In this document: positions 7,199-13,936 of the stretch, in pieces
How the letters are laid out: each line of letters begins with the position of its first letter
How positions within the stretch are numbered: the stretch's first letter is position 1
NCBI GenBank assembly: GCA_002304945.1
Contig: DBPQ01000007.1
Coordinates: 40,442-61,050 of the forward strand
Direction: 5' to 3'
DNA length: 20,609 nucleotides
Source of the DNA: Actinomycetales bacterium UBA1416
GTDB taxonomy: Bacteria > Actinomycetota > Actinomycetes > Actinomycetales > Actinomycetaceae
Program-made: the position numbers and the translations under genes
The notes under the pieces: generated by a model
Database searches by the model: none
The model's input: the letters and a program-made list of their open reading frames with translations, nothing else
What the model was told of the DNA's origin: nothing

Positions 7199-7966
7199 CT
7201 ACAGCCGAACCGGGATCCCGTGCCTCGCGAGGTACTCCTTCACCTCGCGCACGCTGAAGGTGCGGAAGTGGAACACGGAGGCGGCGAGGACGGCGGCGGC
7301 CCCGCCGTCGACCACGGCCTCACGGAAGTGGTCGAGTGTGCCGGCGCCACCGGACGCGATGACTGGGACGGCGACGGCGTCGGCCACTGCACGGGTGAAC
7401 GGGAGGTCGTAGCCGGCGAGCGTGCCGTCCCCGTCCATGGACGTCGGCAGGAGAGCCCCGGCGCCGAGGTCCTCGCAGGCCCGCGCCCACTCCACGCAGT
7501 CGAGCCCGGTGCCCTTCTGCCCGCCGCTGACCACCACCTCGAAGCCGCTCGGCAGTTCCGGGTTGCGGCGCCCGTCGATGGCGACGACGACGCGCCCGGA
7601 CCCGTACGCCGTCGCCGCCTCGCGGACGAGCTCGGGCCGCCGGACGGCGGCACTGTTCATGGACACCTTGGAGACACCGACGTCGAAGAGGGCGGCGATG
7701 TCCTCCAGGGAGGAGATCCCGCCGCCCACCGTGAGGGGCACATCCCCGAGCGCGGCGGCGACGTCCCGGGCCCATGCCAGGCGGGTGCCCCGGCCCTCGA
7801 CCGTGGCGGTGATGTCCAGCATCGTCACCTCGTCCGCCCCGGCCTCCCGGTAGAAGCGGGCGTTCTCCACGGGGTCACCGGCGTCGCGCAGACCGACGAA
7901 GTGCACCCCCTTGACCACCCGGCCGTCCTTCATGTCCAGGCACGGGATCACCTTCACCGGCTCCAT
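7199..7966 (-). CDS. hisF: HisF-type imidazole glycerol phosphate synthase cyclase subunit, divergent
   Basis: The HisF reaction turns PRFAR plus ammonia (from HisH) into imidazole glycerol phosphate and AICAR in histidine synthesis. The 255 residues match full-length HisF. Catalytic Asp11 (IPCLDMKDG) and the second catalytic Asp (VVVAID, residue 131) are present, as are the phosphate-binding GGGIS (81-85) and ASGGAG loops. Differences from Thermotoga HisF: gate residues Arg5 and Glu167 correspond to Lys5 and Ala171 (GAGALLPTS in place of GAGEILLTS), while Glu46 and Lys100 are kept. AGAGGGG about 7 nt before ATG 7966 supports the start. No other his gene is present; it follows the KamA-family gene by 32 bp on the same strand, so cotranscription is likely. 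It could be the only HisF of the cell or a paralogue with a changed ammonia source or role. Confidence 0.88.
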   Translation of the reverse strand: MEPVKVIPCLDMKDGRVVKGVHFVGLRDAGDPVENARFYREAGADEVTMLDITATVEGRGTRLAWARDVAAALGDVPLTVGGGISSLEDIAALFDVGVSKVSMNSAAVRRPELVREAATAYGSGRVVVAIDGRRNPELPSGFEVVVSGGQKGTGLDCVEWARACEDLGAGALLPTSMDGDGTLAGYDLPFTRAVADAVAVPVIASGGAGTLDHFREAVVDGGAAAVLAASVFHFRTFSVREVKEYLARHGIPVRL

Positions 7967-7998
7967 TACGCGTCCCCTCTCGTGGCTCGCGCCCGATG

Positions 7999-10182
7999 CT
8001 AGTCGGGAGAGCCCGGCGCTTCCGCGGCCGACCGACCCGTGGCCATCTCGAAGGGCTCGGGATCGAACACCGGGCTCCTCCGCTCCACGTGGCCGGCGGA
8101 GTACCCCCAGATGCTGGCGTAGTCGTCCACGTCCTCGCCCATCGCCTCCAGCTGGCGCAGGTAGTGGGCGATCGACTTGGACTCCACCACCACCATCGTG
8201 CCGATCTTCTCGATGACGGGGCTGTGGAGACGGGTGCGGTCGAACGCGAACTCGAGGATCCGGCGACCGTCCGCCGTGATGCCGATCATGCGGAAGCTGT
8301 TGGACTTGCCCACGCCGGGGAGGTTCAGCATGTTGCGATCGGTGGCGAGGAACGGGACCTCGTCCGCGTCCCGGATGGCGTCGATCCGCGAGGTGATGGT
8401 GGGCGCGTTCGGGATGAAGGCGCGGAGGCTGCTGTGGTACCGCAGGTCCACCCGGCCGATCGACTTCTCCTCCACCTGCTCCTGCACGGAGCGGGCGTTG
8501 GGGGTGAACAGCTCGCGATTCTCGAGGTAGCCCTTCGTGGTGAAGGTGTAGTACGGCAACACCCCGATGTCGTTCAGCACCTTGCGGAGCTTCGCGGTGT
8601 GGCCACGGCGGGAGGCCGCCACGGTGAAGACCTCCTGGTTGGTGACCGCCCAGCCGGCGTCGAGGAGGCGGCGCACGGCCCGTGCGGTGTAGGGCGTCAC
8701 CTCCATGGCGCTGGAGATGTGGGTCTGGACCACGCACTGGGTGATCCCGAGTTCCCGGGCCTCCAGCCGGAACTCGCGGAGCAGCTCCACCAGCTCCTCC
8801 GTGACACGTTGGGGCAGGTAGACGGGCAGCTTCGTCCCCAGCCGCACCCGGTGCATCTCCGCGTGGCGCTCCCCGGGCAGGCGCGTCTCGTTGTCCGCCC
8901 GCTTCGCCCGCGCCATGTCGAGCACCGCCCAGAGGATCCGCCGGAGTGAGGAGACGGAGCTCATGAACGAGTCGCCGCCAGTGATGAGGATGTCCTCGAG
9001 CGTGGGATCGTTCCGGAAGTACTCCATGGAGTCCGCGAGGCGCTCGGGCCAGGAGCGGTCGGGCCGCAGCCTGTCGAGGTCGAAGTTGAAGCGACCACGC
9101 TGGAAGTCGTACATGCGCTGGCAGTAGGAGCACAGGCCTCCGCACGCCCGGCCCATCGTGTCGGGGATGAAGATCGCCACCTCCGGGTAGCGGCGGTGGA
9201 TGTTGTGCGAGGGCAGCACCCACCCGGCCGCGTTCGGTTGGCCGGGCTCGACGACGTCCTCCTTCTCCCACGCCACGATCGCCCCGAACTCCTCCACGAG
9301 GTCCTCGCTGTAGAACAGGTAGCTGCGGATCGGCTCGTCGGCGCCGGGATGCTCCTGCTCGTCCCGGGGCCGCACGTCCACGAGGGAGAGGAAGTAGGGC
9401 GTGGCGAACACGGGGATGCCCTTGGCCTCAGCGGCACGCATCACCCGCATCGTCCGCTCGTCGACGGTGCCACCCAGGTAGCGGTTGACGTCGTCGGTGG
9501 TCCGGGCCGCGTGGCGGAGGTGGAAGCGGTCCTGCAGCCACCATTCCTGCACCTTCGCGCGCTTCTCCGCCGACCCAGCACCGGGCGGGAAGTGGTAGGC
9601 CCCACCACTGCGTCCCTCGCTCTCGGCGGTGATCCGTTCCACGAGGAGCCCCACGATCCGTTCCTTGTTCGTCACCCGCCACGTGATGACGTCCCGGTCC
9701 AGCCCGGACGGGTGCCGGTCCATCCAGCCGTGGACGCGGTGCCGGCTCGGGAGTTCCACCTCGTCGGTGCCGTTCAACTGGTGGAGGAAGCGGAGCATGT
9801 CCTCCACGAAGTCCTCGCTGACGTCGCACTCCTCCCCACGGGCGAGCATCCGCAGCAGGGCGACCGGCTGGGAGACCACCTCCGCACCGTGGAGGTTCCC
9901 GTCCGGGAAGCCCTGGCCCTCGTGATCCAGCAGGTCGAGCATCCGCAGGTGCGCGAGACCCCGCCACGGGATCTCGTAGAAGTCGTGCTCGGAGTCCTGC
10001 TCCCCGGTGCGGAAGTGCCACGCCTTCGGGAAGAACCGGCGGGTCAGGTCCTCGTAGTGCTCGCGGAGCACGGCGACGACGGCGGCGTCGCCGCGCCTCT
10101 CGTCGAGCAGCACGTCGACGACGTCGGGCAGTTCCGCCCGGATGGTCTCGGCGATGCTCCGTCGCCTCGCAGGATCGAACAC
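7999..10182 (-). CDS. KamA family radical SAM/PLP aminomutase, long form
   Basis: Predicted radical SAM, PLP-dependent 2,3-aminomutase of 727 residues. The iron-sulfur motif is CGGLCSYC (Cys347, 351, 354), followed by LITGGDSF (about 399-406). The PLP lysine is probably Lys626 in LPGVGKS, matching DAPGGGGK of lysine 2,3-aminomutase (LAM). LAM binds the lysine side chain with Asp293 and Asp330. By eye these align with Lys550 (PYYTFTTKG against PYYLYQCDLAQG) and Asn620 (NLPG against DAPG). The same Lys/Asn pair is reported for glutamate 2,3-aminomutase, so an acidic substrate is plausible. LAM is about 416 residues; here about 340 residues precede the cluster, with no domain recognised. GTG 10182 has TATCCT 6 nt upstream and no ribosome site. 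It is followed by hisF. Substrate unknown. Confidence 0.9.
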   Translation of the reverse strand: MFDPARRRSIAETIRAELPDVVDVLLDERRGDAAVVAVLREHYEDLTRRFFPKAWHFRTGEQDSEHDFYEIPWRGLAHLRMLDLLDHEGQGFPDGNLHGAEVVSQPVALLRMLARGEECDVSEDFVEDMLRFLHQLNGTDEVELPSRHRVHGWMDRHPSGLDRDVITWRVTNKERIVGLLVERITAESEGRSGGAYHFPPGAGSAEKRAKVQEWWLQDRFHLRHAARTTDDVNRYLGGTVDERTMRVMRAAEAKGIPVFATPYFLSLVDVRPRDEQEHPGADEPIRSYLFYSEDLVEEFGAIVAWEKEDVVEPGQPNAAGWVLPSHNIHRRYPEVAIFIPDTMGRACGGLCSYCQRMYDFQRGRFNFDLDRLRPDRSWPERLADSMEYFRNDPTLEDILITGGDSFMSSVSSLRRILWAVLDMARAKRADNETRLPGERHAEMHRVRLGTKLPVYLPQRVTEELVELLREFRLEARELGITQCVVQTHISSAMEVTPYTARAVRRLLDAGWAVTNQEVFTVAASRRGHTAKLRKVLNDIGVLPYYTFTTKGYLENRELFTPNARSVQEQVEEKSIGRVDLRYHSSLRAFIPNAPTITSRIDAIRDADEVPFLATDRNMLNLPGVGKSNSFRMIGITADGRRILEFAFDRTRLHSPVIEKIGTMVVVESKSIAHYLRQLEAMGEDVDDYASIWGYSAGHVERRSPVFDPEPFEMATGRSAAEAPGSPD

Positions 10183-10188
10183 ACGTCG

Positions 10189-10194
10189 AGGATA
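10189..10194 (-). promoter_or_regulatory. Candidate -10 hexamer TATCCT, leaderless start of the KamA-hisF unit
   Basis: TATCCT on the reverse strand ends 6 nt before the GTG at 10182, consistent with a leaderless transcript. No -35 motif was identified. This would be the promoter of the two-gene KamA-hisF unit. Confidence 0.45.
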
Positions 10195-10218
10195 CGTTGC
10201 CGGCCGGACGGCCCGGCA

Positions 10219-11286
10219 TCAGCTCGCCACGAACACCAGCAGCCCGTCACCCGGCGTCGCGAACCAGACGCCCCACGCGGTGGCGTCGTCGTCGGTCACC
10301 TCCGCCGTCACGCCGTCGGCGCTCCCGTAGCCGTACCACGCGCTACCGTCGAACGACGCCGGGCCACCCGCCGTCGCCACCCACGGCACGCCGTCGGCGG
10401 TCACGGCGATCGCGTGCACGTCGTTCGACGGCAACCCCTCGGCGGTGGTGAAGACCGTCCAGGACGTGCCGTCCCAGCGGGCCACACCAGCCGCCGTCGC
10501 CGCCCACACGGGCAACCCCGCGCCGAACTTCGGGTCGCTCGAACCCGTCGCCAGGTCGCGGACGTCCCCGGACGGCAGGCCGTCCGCCGTCGTGTGGCGG
10601 GTGGTCGAGCCGGTCCCGATGTCGAGGACGACGACGCCGTGGCCGTTCGTGCCCGTCCACACCTCCGGCGCTGGTTCCTCGATGACGGCGATGCGGGTGG
10701 GGGCGGCGCCGGCGACGCCGGTGACGGTCGGCAGGGACCACGCGGTTCCCGGCGTGCTGAGGATGTCCGGGACGTGGGCGACCGAGTCCGGCAGCACGTA
10801 GATCGCATCGATGCCCAGACTGGCCAGGCCCGAGATGTCCGTGTAGGGGAAGCCGCTCGCGGCCGGGTGGCAGTCCCAGGTGCCCGGCATGCCGAGGCCC
10901 TCGATGCACGGGCCGTCGTCGGTTGCCACCACGAGGCCGCCACCGGGTGGGAACCGGACCGCCGCCGTGGCGCCGCTGCCCTCGGGTACCGTCCGGGTGG
11001 TCCAGGCGGTGGGGGCCATCGGGCCGGGCGTGCCCGAGGGGGAGCAGATCGTGGTGCCCTCGGCGATGAAGGAGGCGCCGATGAGGGCGGGCGAGTCGGT
11101 GCACGTGCCGTCTGCGGTGGTCAGGAGGCTCCAGGTGCCGGGAATCGCCGTGCCGCTGGCGGCCGTCGGGGATGGGGTCGTGGGTGCCGCCGTGGTCGGT
11201 GGAGCTGTCGTGGCGGGCGGCGCCGTCGTCGCCGGCGGGGACGACGGCGTGGGCCCGCCGGACCCGGGGTCGCAGCCATCGGGCAC
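10219..11286 (-). CDS. Beta-propeller-type protein with Pro/Thr-rich N-terminus, 5' end uncertain or truncated
   Basis: Only the C-terminal part is clearly protein-like. After a Pro/Thr/Ala-rich low-complexity stretch (about 9-40) come roughly 310 residues with propeller-like repeats: WTGTNGHGVVVLD, then PVWAATAAGVARWDGTSWTVF, TAEGLPSNDVHAIAV, GVPWVATAGGPASFDGSAWYGY (quoted in parts). These resemble the two-component-regulator propeller repeat (W-x-A/G-T-x-x-G-V-x-x-x-D-G-x-x-W). Four Cys in the first half may form disulfides. The frame stays open to 11499, but the upstream residues look like translated non-coding repeat sequence. GTG 11286 is only the last start before the linker; the cell-surface signal or anchor expected before such a linker is missing. 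Either it is a remnant whose N-terminus was lost near the repeat cluster, or a frameshift hides it. Function unknown. Confidence 0.55.
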   Translation of the reverse strand: MPDGCDPGSGGPTPSSPPATTAPPATTAPPTTAAPTTPSPTAASGTAIPGTWSLLTTADGTCTDSPALIGASFIAEGTTICSPSGTPGPMAPTAWTTRTVPEGSGATAAVRFPPGGGLVVATDDGPCIEGLGMPGTWDCHPAASGFPYTDISGLASLGIDAIYVLPDSVAHVPDILSTPGTAWSLPTVTGVAGAAPTRIAVIEEPAPEVWTGTNGHGVVVLDIGTGSTTRHTTADGLPSGDVRDLATGSSDPKFGAGLPVWAATAAGVARWDGTSWTVFTTAEGLPSNDVHAIAVTADGVPWVATAGGPASFDGSAWYGYGSADGVTAEVTDDDATAWGVWFATPGDGLLVFVAS

Positions 11287-11433
11287 ACGTGGGTGATGAA
11301 TCAGAGCGAGCCTGTCACGATCGACGGTGTCCAGGGCCACCGGGCAGGGCTGGGTTTCGGCGCGGCTGAGCATCGGGCGGCTGGGGATCGTGCGCGGCTG
11401 ATCGCGAGAACCCGTCATCCCCACCGTTCCATC

Positions 11434-11475
11434 CCCCAACTGCGTACGCAGGACGATCGGGCGCCCGCGGTGGGG
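11434..11475 (+). repeat. Palindromic ~43-bp repeat, copy 2
   Basis: Begins CCCCAACTGCGTACGCAGG, then ACGATCGGGCGCCCGCGG, ends TGGGG. It is nearly the same as the reverse complement of copy 5 and has outer arms CCCCAAC/GTGGGG. It starts exactly 62 bp before copy 3. Confidence 0.8.
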
Positions 11476-11495
11476 AGACGCGGAGCAATCCGCGG

Positions 11496-11538
11496 CCACA
11501 AGAGCGTGCGCAGGACGGTCTTGCGCCCGCTGTTGGGG
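11496..11538 (+). repeat. Palindromic ~43-bp repeat, copy 3
   Basis: Begins CCACAAGAGCGTGCGCAGG, then ACGGTCTTGCGCCCGCTG, ends TTGGGG. Its left 26 bases differ from copy 4 at only three positions. The arms CAAGAGCGTGCGC and GCGCCCGCTGTTG are partly complementary. Confidence 0.85.
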
Positions 11539-11557
11539 GCGGTGCCGGAGGACCGGG

Positions 11558-11600
11558 CCACAAGAGCGTACGCAGGACGATCCGGCGGGCCTCGTGCGCC
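11558..11600 (+). repeat. Palindromic ~43-bp repeat, copy 4
   Basis: Begins CCACAAGAGCGTACGCAGG then ACGATCCGGCGGGCC. The left half matches copy 3 closely, and its start is exactly 62 bp after copy 3. The right arm is degenerate. Confidence 0.75.
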
Positions 11601-11611
11601 CCGGGGCCGTT

Positions 11612-11654
11612 CACAACAGCGTGCGCCCTATCGTCCAGCGCACGCAGTTGGGGC
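11612..11654 (-). repeat. Palindromic ~43-bp repeat, copy 5 (inverted), good hairpin
   Basis: CAACAGCGTGCGC (11614-11626) and GCGCACGCAGTTG (11638-11650) form 13-bp arms with one mismatch around an 11-nt loop. Read on the reverse strand it begins CCCCAACTGCGTGCGCTGG then ACGATAGGGCGCACGC, matching copy 2. Confidence 0.85.
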
Positions 11655-11705
11655 ACGGAGGCGAACCGGGTCACCGCACCAAGTTGGGGGGGGCGACCCG
11701 CGGCC

Positions 11706-11711
11706 TACAGT
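11706..11711 (+). promoter_or_regulatory. Candidate -10 hexamer TACAGT, leaderless start
   Basis: TACAGT ends 6 nt before ATG 11718, and there is no ribosome-binding sequence between them. Confidence 0.5.
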
Positions 11712-11717
11712 GTGCGA

Positions 11718-12998
11718 ATGGAGACACCCATCACGTCCCGGCCGGTGGTCGGACTGCTCGGAGCCACCGGCATCACCGGGCGGGTGGCCCTGGACCACCT
11801 GCTGACGCGTGCCGACGAGGTGGGTGTGGAGGTTCTCGTCGGGGCCCGTGACCCGGACCGGGTACGCGCACGCCTCGATGGTCGTGGGCCTTCCGCACCG
11901 CAGGTGCTGCGAGTGGACCTCGCCGAGCCGGCTACGCTCGCACCGTTCGTCGCGCGCGCCGACGTGGTCCTGAACCTCGCCGGTCCCTACACCCGGCTCG
12001 CCCCGCCGGTGATCGCCGCATGCCTCGACCACGGCGCGCACTACGTGGACCTCACGGGTGAGGCTCCCCTCGCGCACCGCACCGACCTGATGCACGACCG
12101 CGCCCGCGCGGCTGGGATCGCGATCGTCCACACCGCCGGGTTCGAGGCACTGCCCGCAGACATCCTGGTGGATGCGGCCCGCCGCCACGCCGCAGCGGCC
12201 GGGGAGACCCTGCGGAGCGCTGACCTCGTGACCAGAGTCCGCGTTCCCGCGGGAACGGGCCGGGAGGAGATGATCTCCGGTGGCACGGCGCAGAGTCTCG
12301 TCGAGGTGCTGCGCGACCCCGAGCCCGCTCGGCTCGGCGACCCGGCCGTGCGTCTCGCCGGGCTCCGGGCGCACGCCGGGACCGCCGTCGATCCCGACGC
12401 CGTCCGCCGGTGCAGCCCGATCCGGCTCCGCCCCCGGCGCTCGGCGGGGGCGGTCCTCGCACCGATGACCCCCCTGGCGTCCATCAACCCACCCGTGGTG
12501 CACCGCACCCAGGCCCTCAGCCCCGTCGCGGGCGCAGCCGCCACTCCCCTCGCCTTCCGCGAGGCCACCTCCTTGGGGTGCTGGGGCGGCACCGCGGGGT
12601 GGGCGAGGCTGGCCGCTGCGTGGCTGGCCGCCGCGACCCAGCTGGCCGCCGTCCTCGCGTCCCGGCTGCCCCACCCGGTCCGCGCCCGGCTCGCGGACGT
12701 CCTCTCCCGCCGGCTGCCCCCATCCGGGAGCGGCCCGCAGGGCGACGTTTTAACCGGATGGTCGTGGGAGACGAAGGGCCGGTTCACCACCCACGAGGGC
12801 GGCCGGTTCCACGGCGTGCTCCAGGCGGAGGGCAACCCCGGCTACGGCACCACGGCCTGGATGGCCGCCGAGCTCGCGCTCCACATGGCGCAGGGTGTCC
12901 CCGAGACCGCGCTCGGGTCCTCGACCCCCGCCCTCGCGCTCGACGGACATCTCGAGGCCTTGATCCCGGCGCGGGTACGCATCAGGCTGGGGGAGTGA
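11718..12998 (+). CDS. Saccharopine dehydrogenase family protein (trans-acting enoyl reductase-like)
   Basis: Predicted NAD(P)-dependent oxidoreductase of 426 residues; substrate unknown. The N-terminus has a Rossmann nucleotide-binding loop, VGLLGATGITGR (residues about 10-21), then DVVLNLAGPY and HYVDLTGEA. This is the pattern of the saccharopine dehydrogenase/SCCPDH-like family found in actinobacteria, which includes mycobacterial trans-acting enoyl reductases. Residues about 290-325 are Ala/Leu-rich and may contact membrane. The C-terminus has GRFTTHEGGRFHG and GYGTTAWMAAELAL, also family-like. ATG 11718 fits the TACAGT hexamer 6 nt upstream; the in-frame GTG at 11712 lies in that spacer. 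It contains a TTA leucine codon at 12750-12752 inside a local AT-rich patch, the only in-frame TTA noticed in the window. The stop overlaps the next start (TGATG), so the two genes are coupled. Confidence 0.87.
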   Translation: METPITSRPVVGLLGATGITGRVALDHLLTRADEVGVEVLVGARDPDRVRARLDGRGPSAPQVLRVDLAEPATLAPFVARADVVLNLAGPYTRLAPPVIAACLDHGAHYVDLTGEAPLAHRTDLMHDRARAAGIAIVHTAGFEALPADILVDAARRHAAAAGETLRSADLVTRVRVPAGTGREEMISGGTAQSLVEVLRDPEPARLGDPAVRLAGLRAHAGTAVDPDAVRRCSPIRLRPRRSAGAVLAPMTPLASINPPVVHRTQALSPVAGAAATPLAFREATSLGCWGGTAGWARLAAAWLAAATQLAAVLASRLPHPVRARLADVLSRRLPPSGSGPQGDVLTGWSWETKGRFTTHEGGRFHGVLQAEGNPGYGTTAWMAAELALHMAQGVPETALGSSTPALALDGHLEALIPARVRIRLGE

Positions 12999-13936
12999 TG
13001 CGCGCGGTGCAGTACTCCCGCTACGGCGGGCCCGAGGTCCTGGAGGTCGTCGAGGCCGCCGAGCCCCACGCCGGCGCCGGGCAGGTGCGGATCCGGGTGC
13101 GTGCCGCGGCGGTCAATCCCTACGACCACAAGGTGCGCAGCGGGATGTTCGCCGGCGGGGCCGAACCGGCCCGCCCCACCATCCCGGGTGCCGAGGCCGC
13201 AGGAGTCGTGGACGAGGTGGGCGACGGCGTCGCCGGCACCCGGGTGGGCGATCACGTGTTCGGCCTCGCGACCGGTGGGGCGTCCGCCGAGTTCGCGCTC
13301 CTCACCCACTGGGCACCCAAGCCCGGCACCGTCTCCTTCGAGGAGGCCGCCGGCCTGACCGTGGTCTCCGAGACGGCCGAGCGCTGCCTCCGCCTTCTCG
13401 GTGTGGTGGCAGGGGAGACGCTGCTCGTGCACGGCGCCGCCGGTGGGGTGGGCCAGGCGGCCCTCCAACTGGCACGGCTGCGCGGCGCGCGGGTCATCGG
13501 TACTGCGAGCGCGCACAACCACGATCTCATCCGCTCGTTGGGTGCGACGCCGACCACCTACGAGGGCGGCCTCCCCGCCCGGGTGGCGGCCCTCGCCCCA
13601 CAGGGGGTGGACGCTGTCCTCGATGCCGCTGGCACCTCCCTCGACGAGTTGCTCGAGATCGCGGGTGGGCCCGGCCGCGTGGTCACCATCGCGAATTACG
13701 CCGCCGGCGACCGCGGGGTGCGGGTCACCACAGGCGGTGGGGACGAGGCCGCCTTCGACGTCCTGCCGTGGATCTCCGATCTCGCGTGCCGTGGGGAGTA
13801 CCGGCTGCGGGTGGCGGCGGCGTTCCCTGCCGAGGAAGCGGCCGAGGCCCACCGCCTCAGTGAGTCGCGTTCCGCGGGCGGGAAGATCGTGCTGGTGTTC
13901 GATCAGCCAGGGAGAACGTCTCCCGCCCGCGGGTAG
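12998..13936 (+). CDS. Zinc-free alcohol dehydrogenase/quinone oxidoreductase family NADP-dependent oxidoreductase
   Basis: Medium-chain dehydrogenase/reductase of 312 residues, the usual size for quinone oxidoreductase-like enzymes. The N-terminal GroES-like domain begins MRAVQYSRYGGPEVL and contains RAAAVNPYDHKVRSG and IPGAEAAGVVDEVG. The cofactor domain has VHGAAGGVGQAALQLARLRGA (about residues 145-165; quoted for the nucleotide loop AAGGVG). No zinc-ligand Cys pattern is seen, as expected for the quinone-reductase branch; the loop suggests NADPH. GGGGGAG at 12989-12995 and the 1-nt overlap with the previous stop fix ATG 12998. It probably forms a two-gene unit with the saccharopine dehydrogenase-like enzyme. 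Its 3' end overlaps the convergent ribokinase gene by 34 bp, so the last 11 codons are coding on both strands. Substrate unknown. Confidence 0.93.
   Translation: MRAVQYSRYGGPEVLEVVEAAEPHAGAGQVRIRVRAAAVNPYDHKVRSGMFAGGAEPARPTIPGAEAAGVVDEVGDGVAGTRVGDHVFGLATGGASAEFALLTHWAPKPGTVSFEEAAGLTVVSETAERCLRLLGVVAGETLLVHGAAGGVGQAALQLARLRGARVIGTASAHNHDLIRSLGATPTTYEGGLPARVAALAPQGVDAVLDAAGTSLDELLEIAGGPGRVVTIANYAAGDRGVRVTTGGGDEAAFDVLPWISDLACRGEYRLRVAAAFPAEEAAEAHRLSESRSAGGKIVLVFDQPGRTSPARG

Larger units (their letters stand above)
11287..11717. other. 431-bp gap holding four palindromic repeats and no convincing gene
   Basis: Between the divergent propeller-type and saccharopine dehydrogenase-like genes. The right two thirds (11434-11654) are occupied by four ~43-bp repeat copies. 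11287-11433 shows no recognisable gene or site. The last bases carry the -10 of the next gene. Confidence 0.6.

Noticed and set aside
7199..7966. HisF paralogue of the sugar-amidation type (WbuZ-like)
   Set aside because: Those proteins occur with a HisH-like and an amidotransferase gene in surface polysaccharide clusters. None is present here, and the N-terminus reads as normal HisF (IPCLDMKDGRVVKG).
11434..11654. Evenly spaced repeats resembling a CRISPR array
   Set aside because: Only three evenly spaced copies, with diverged arms, strong palindromes, one inverted copy, ~19-bp linkers and no cas genes.
9196..11805. An 869-codon open frame on the forward strand
   Set aside because: Antisense to the KamA-family and propeller genes and running through the repeat cluster. 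No domain-like sequence; typical of high-GC shadow frames.
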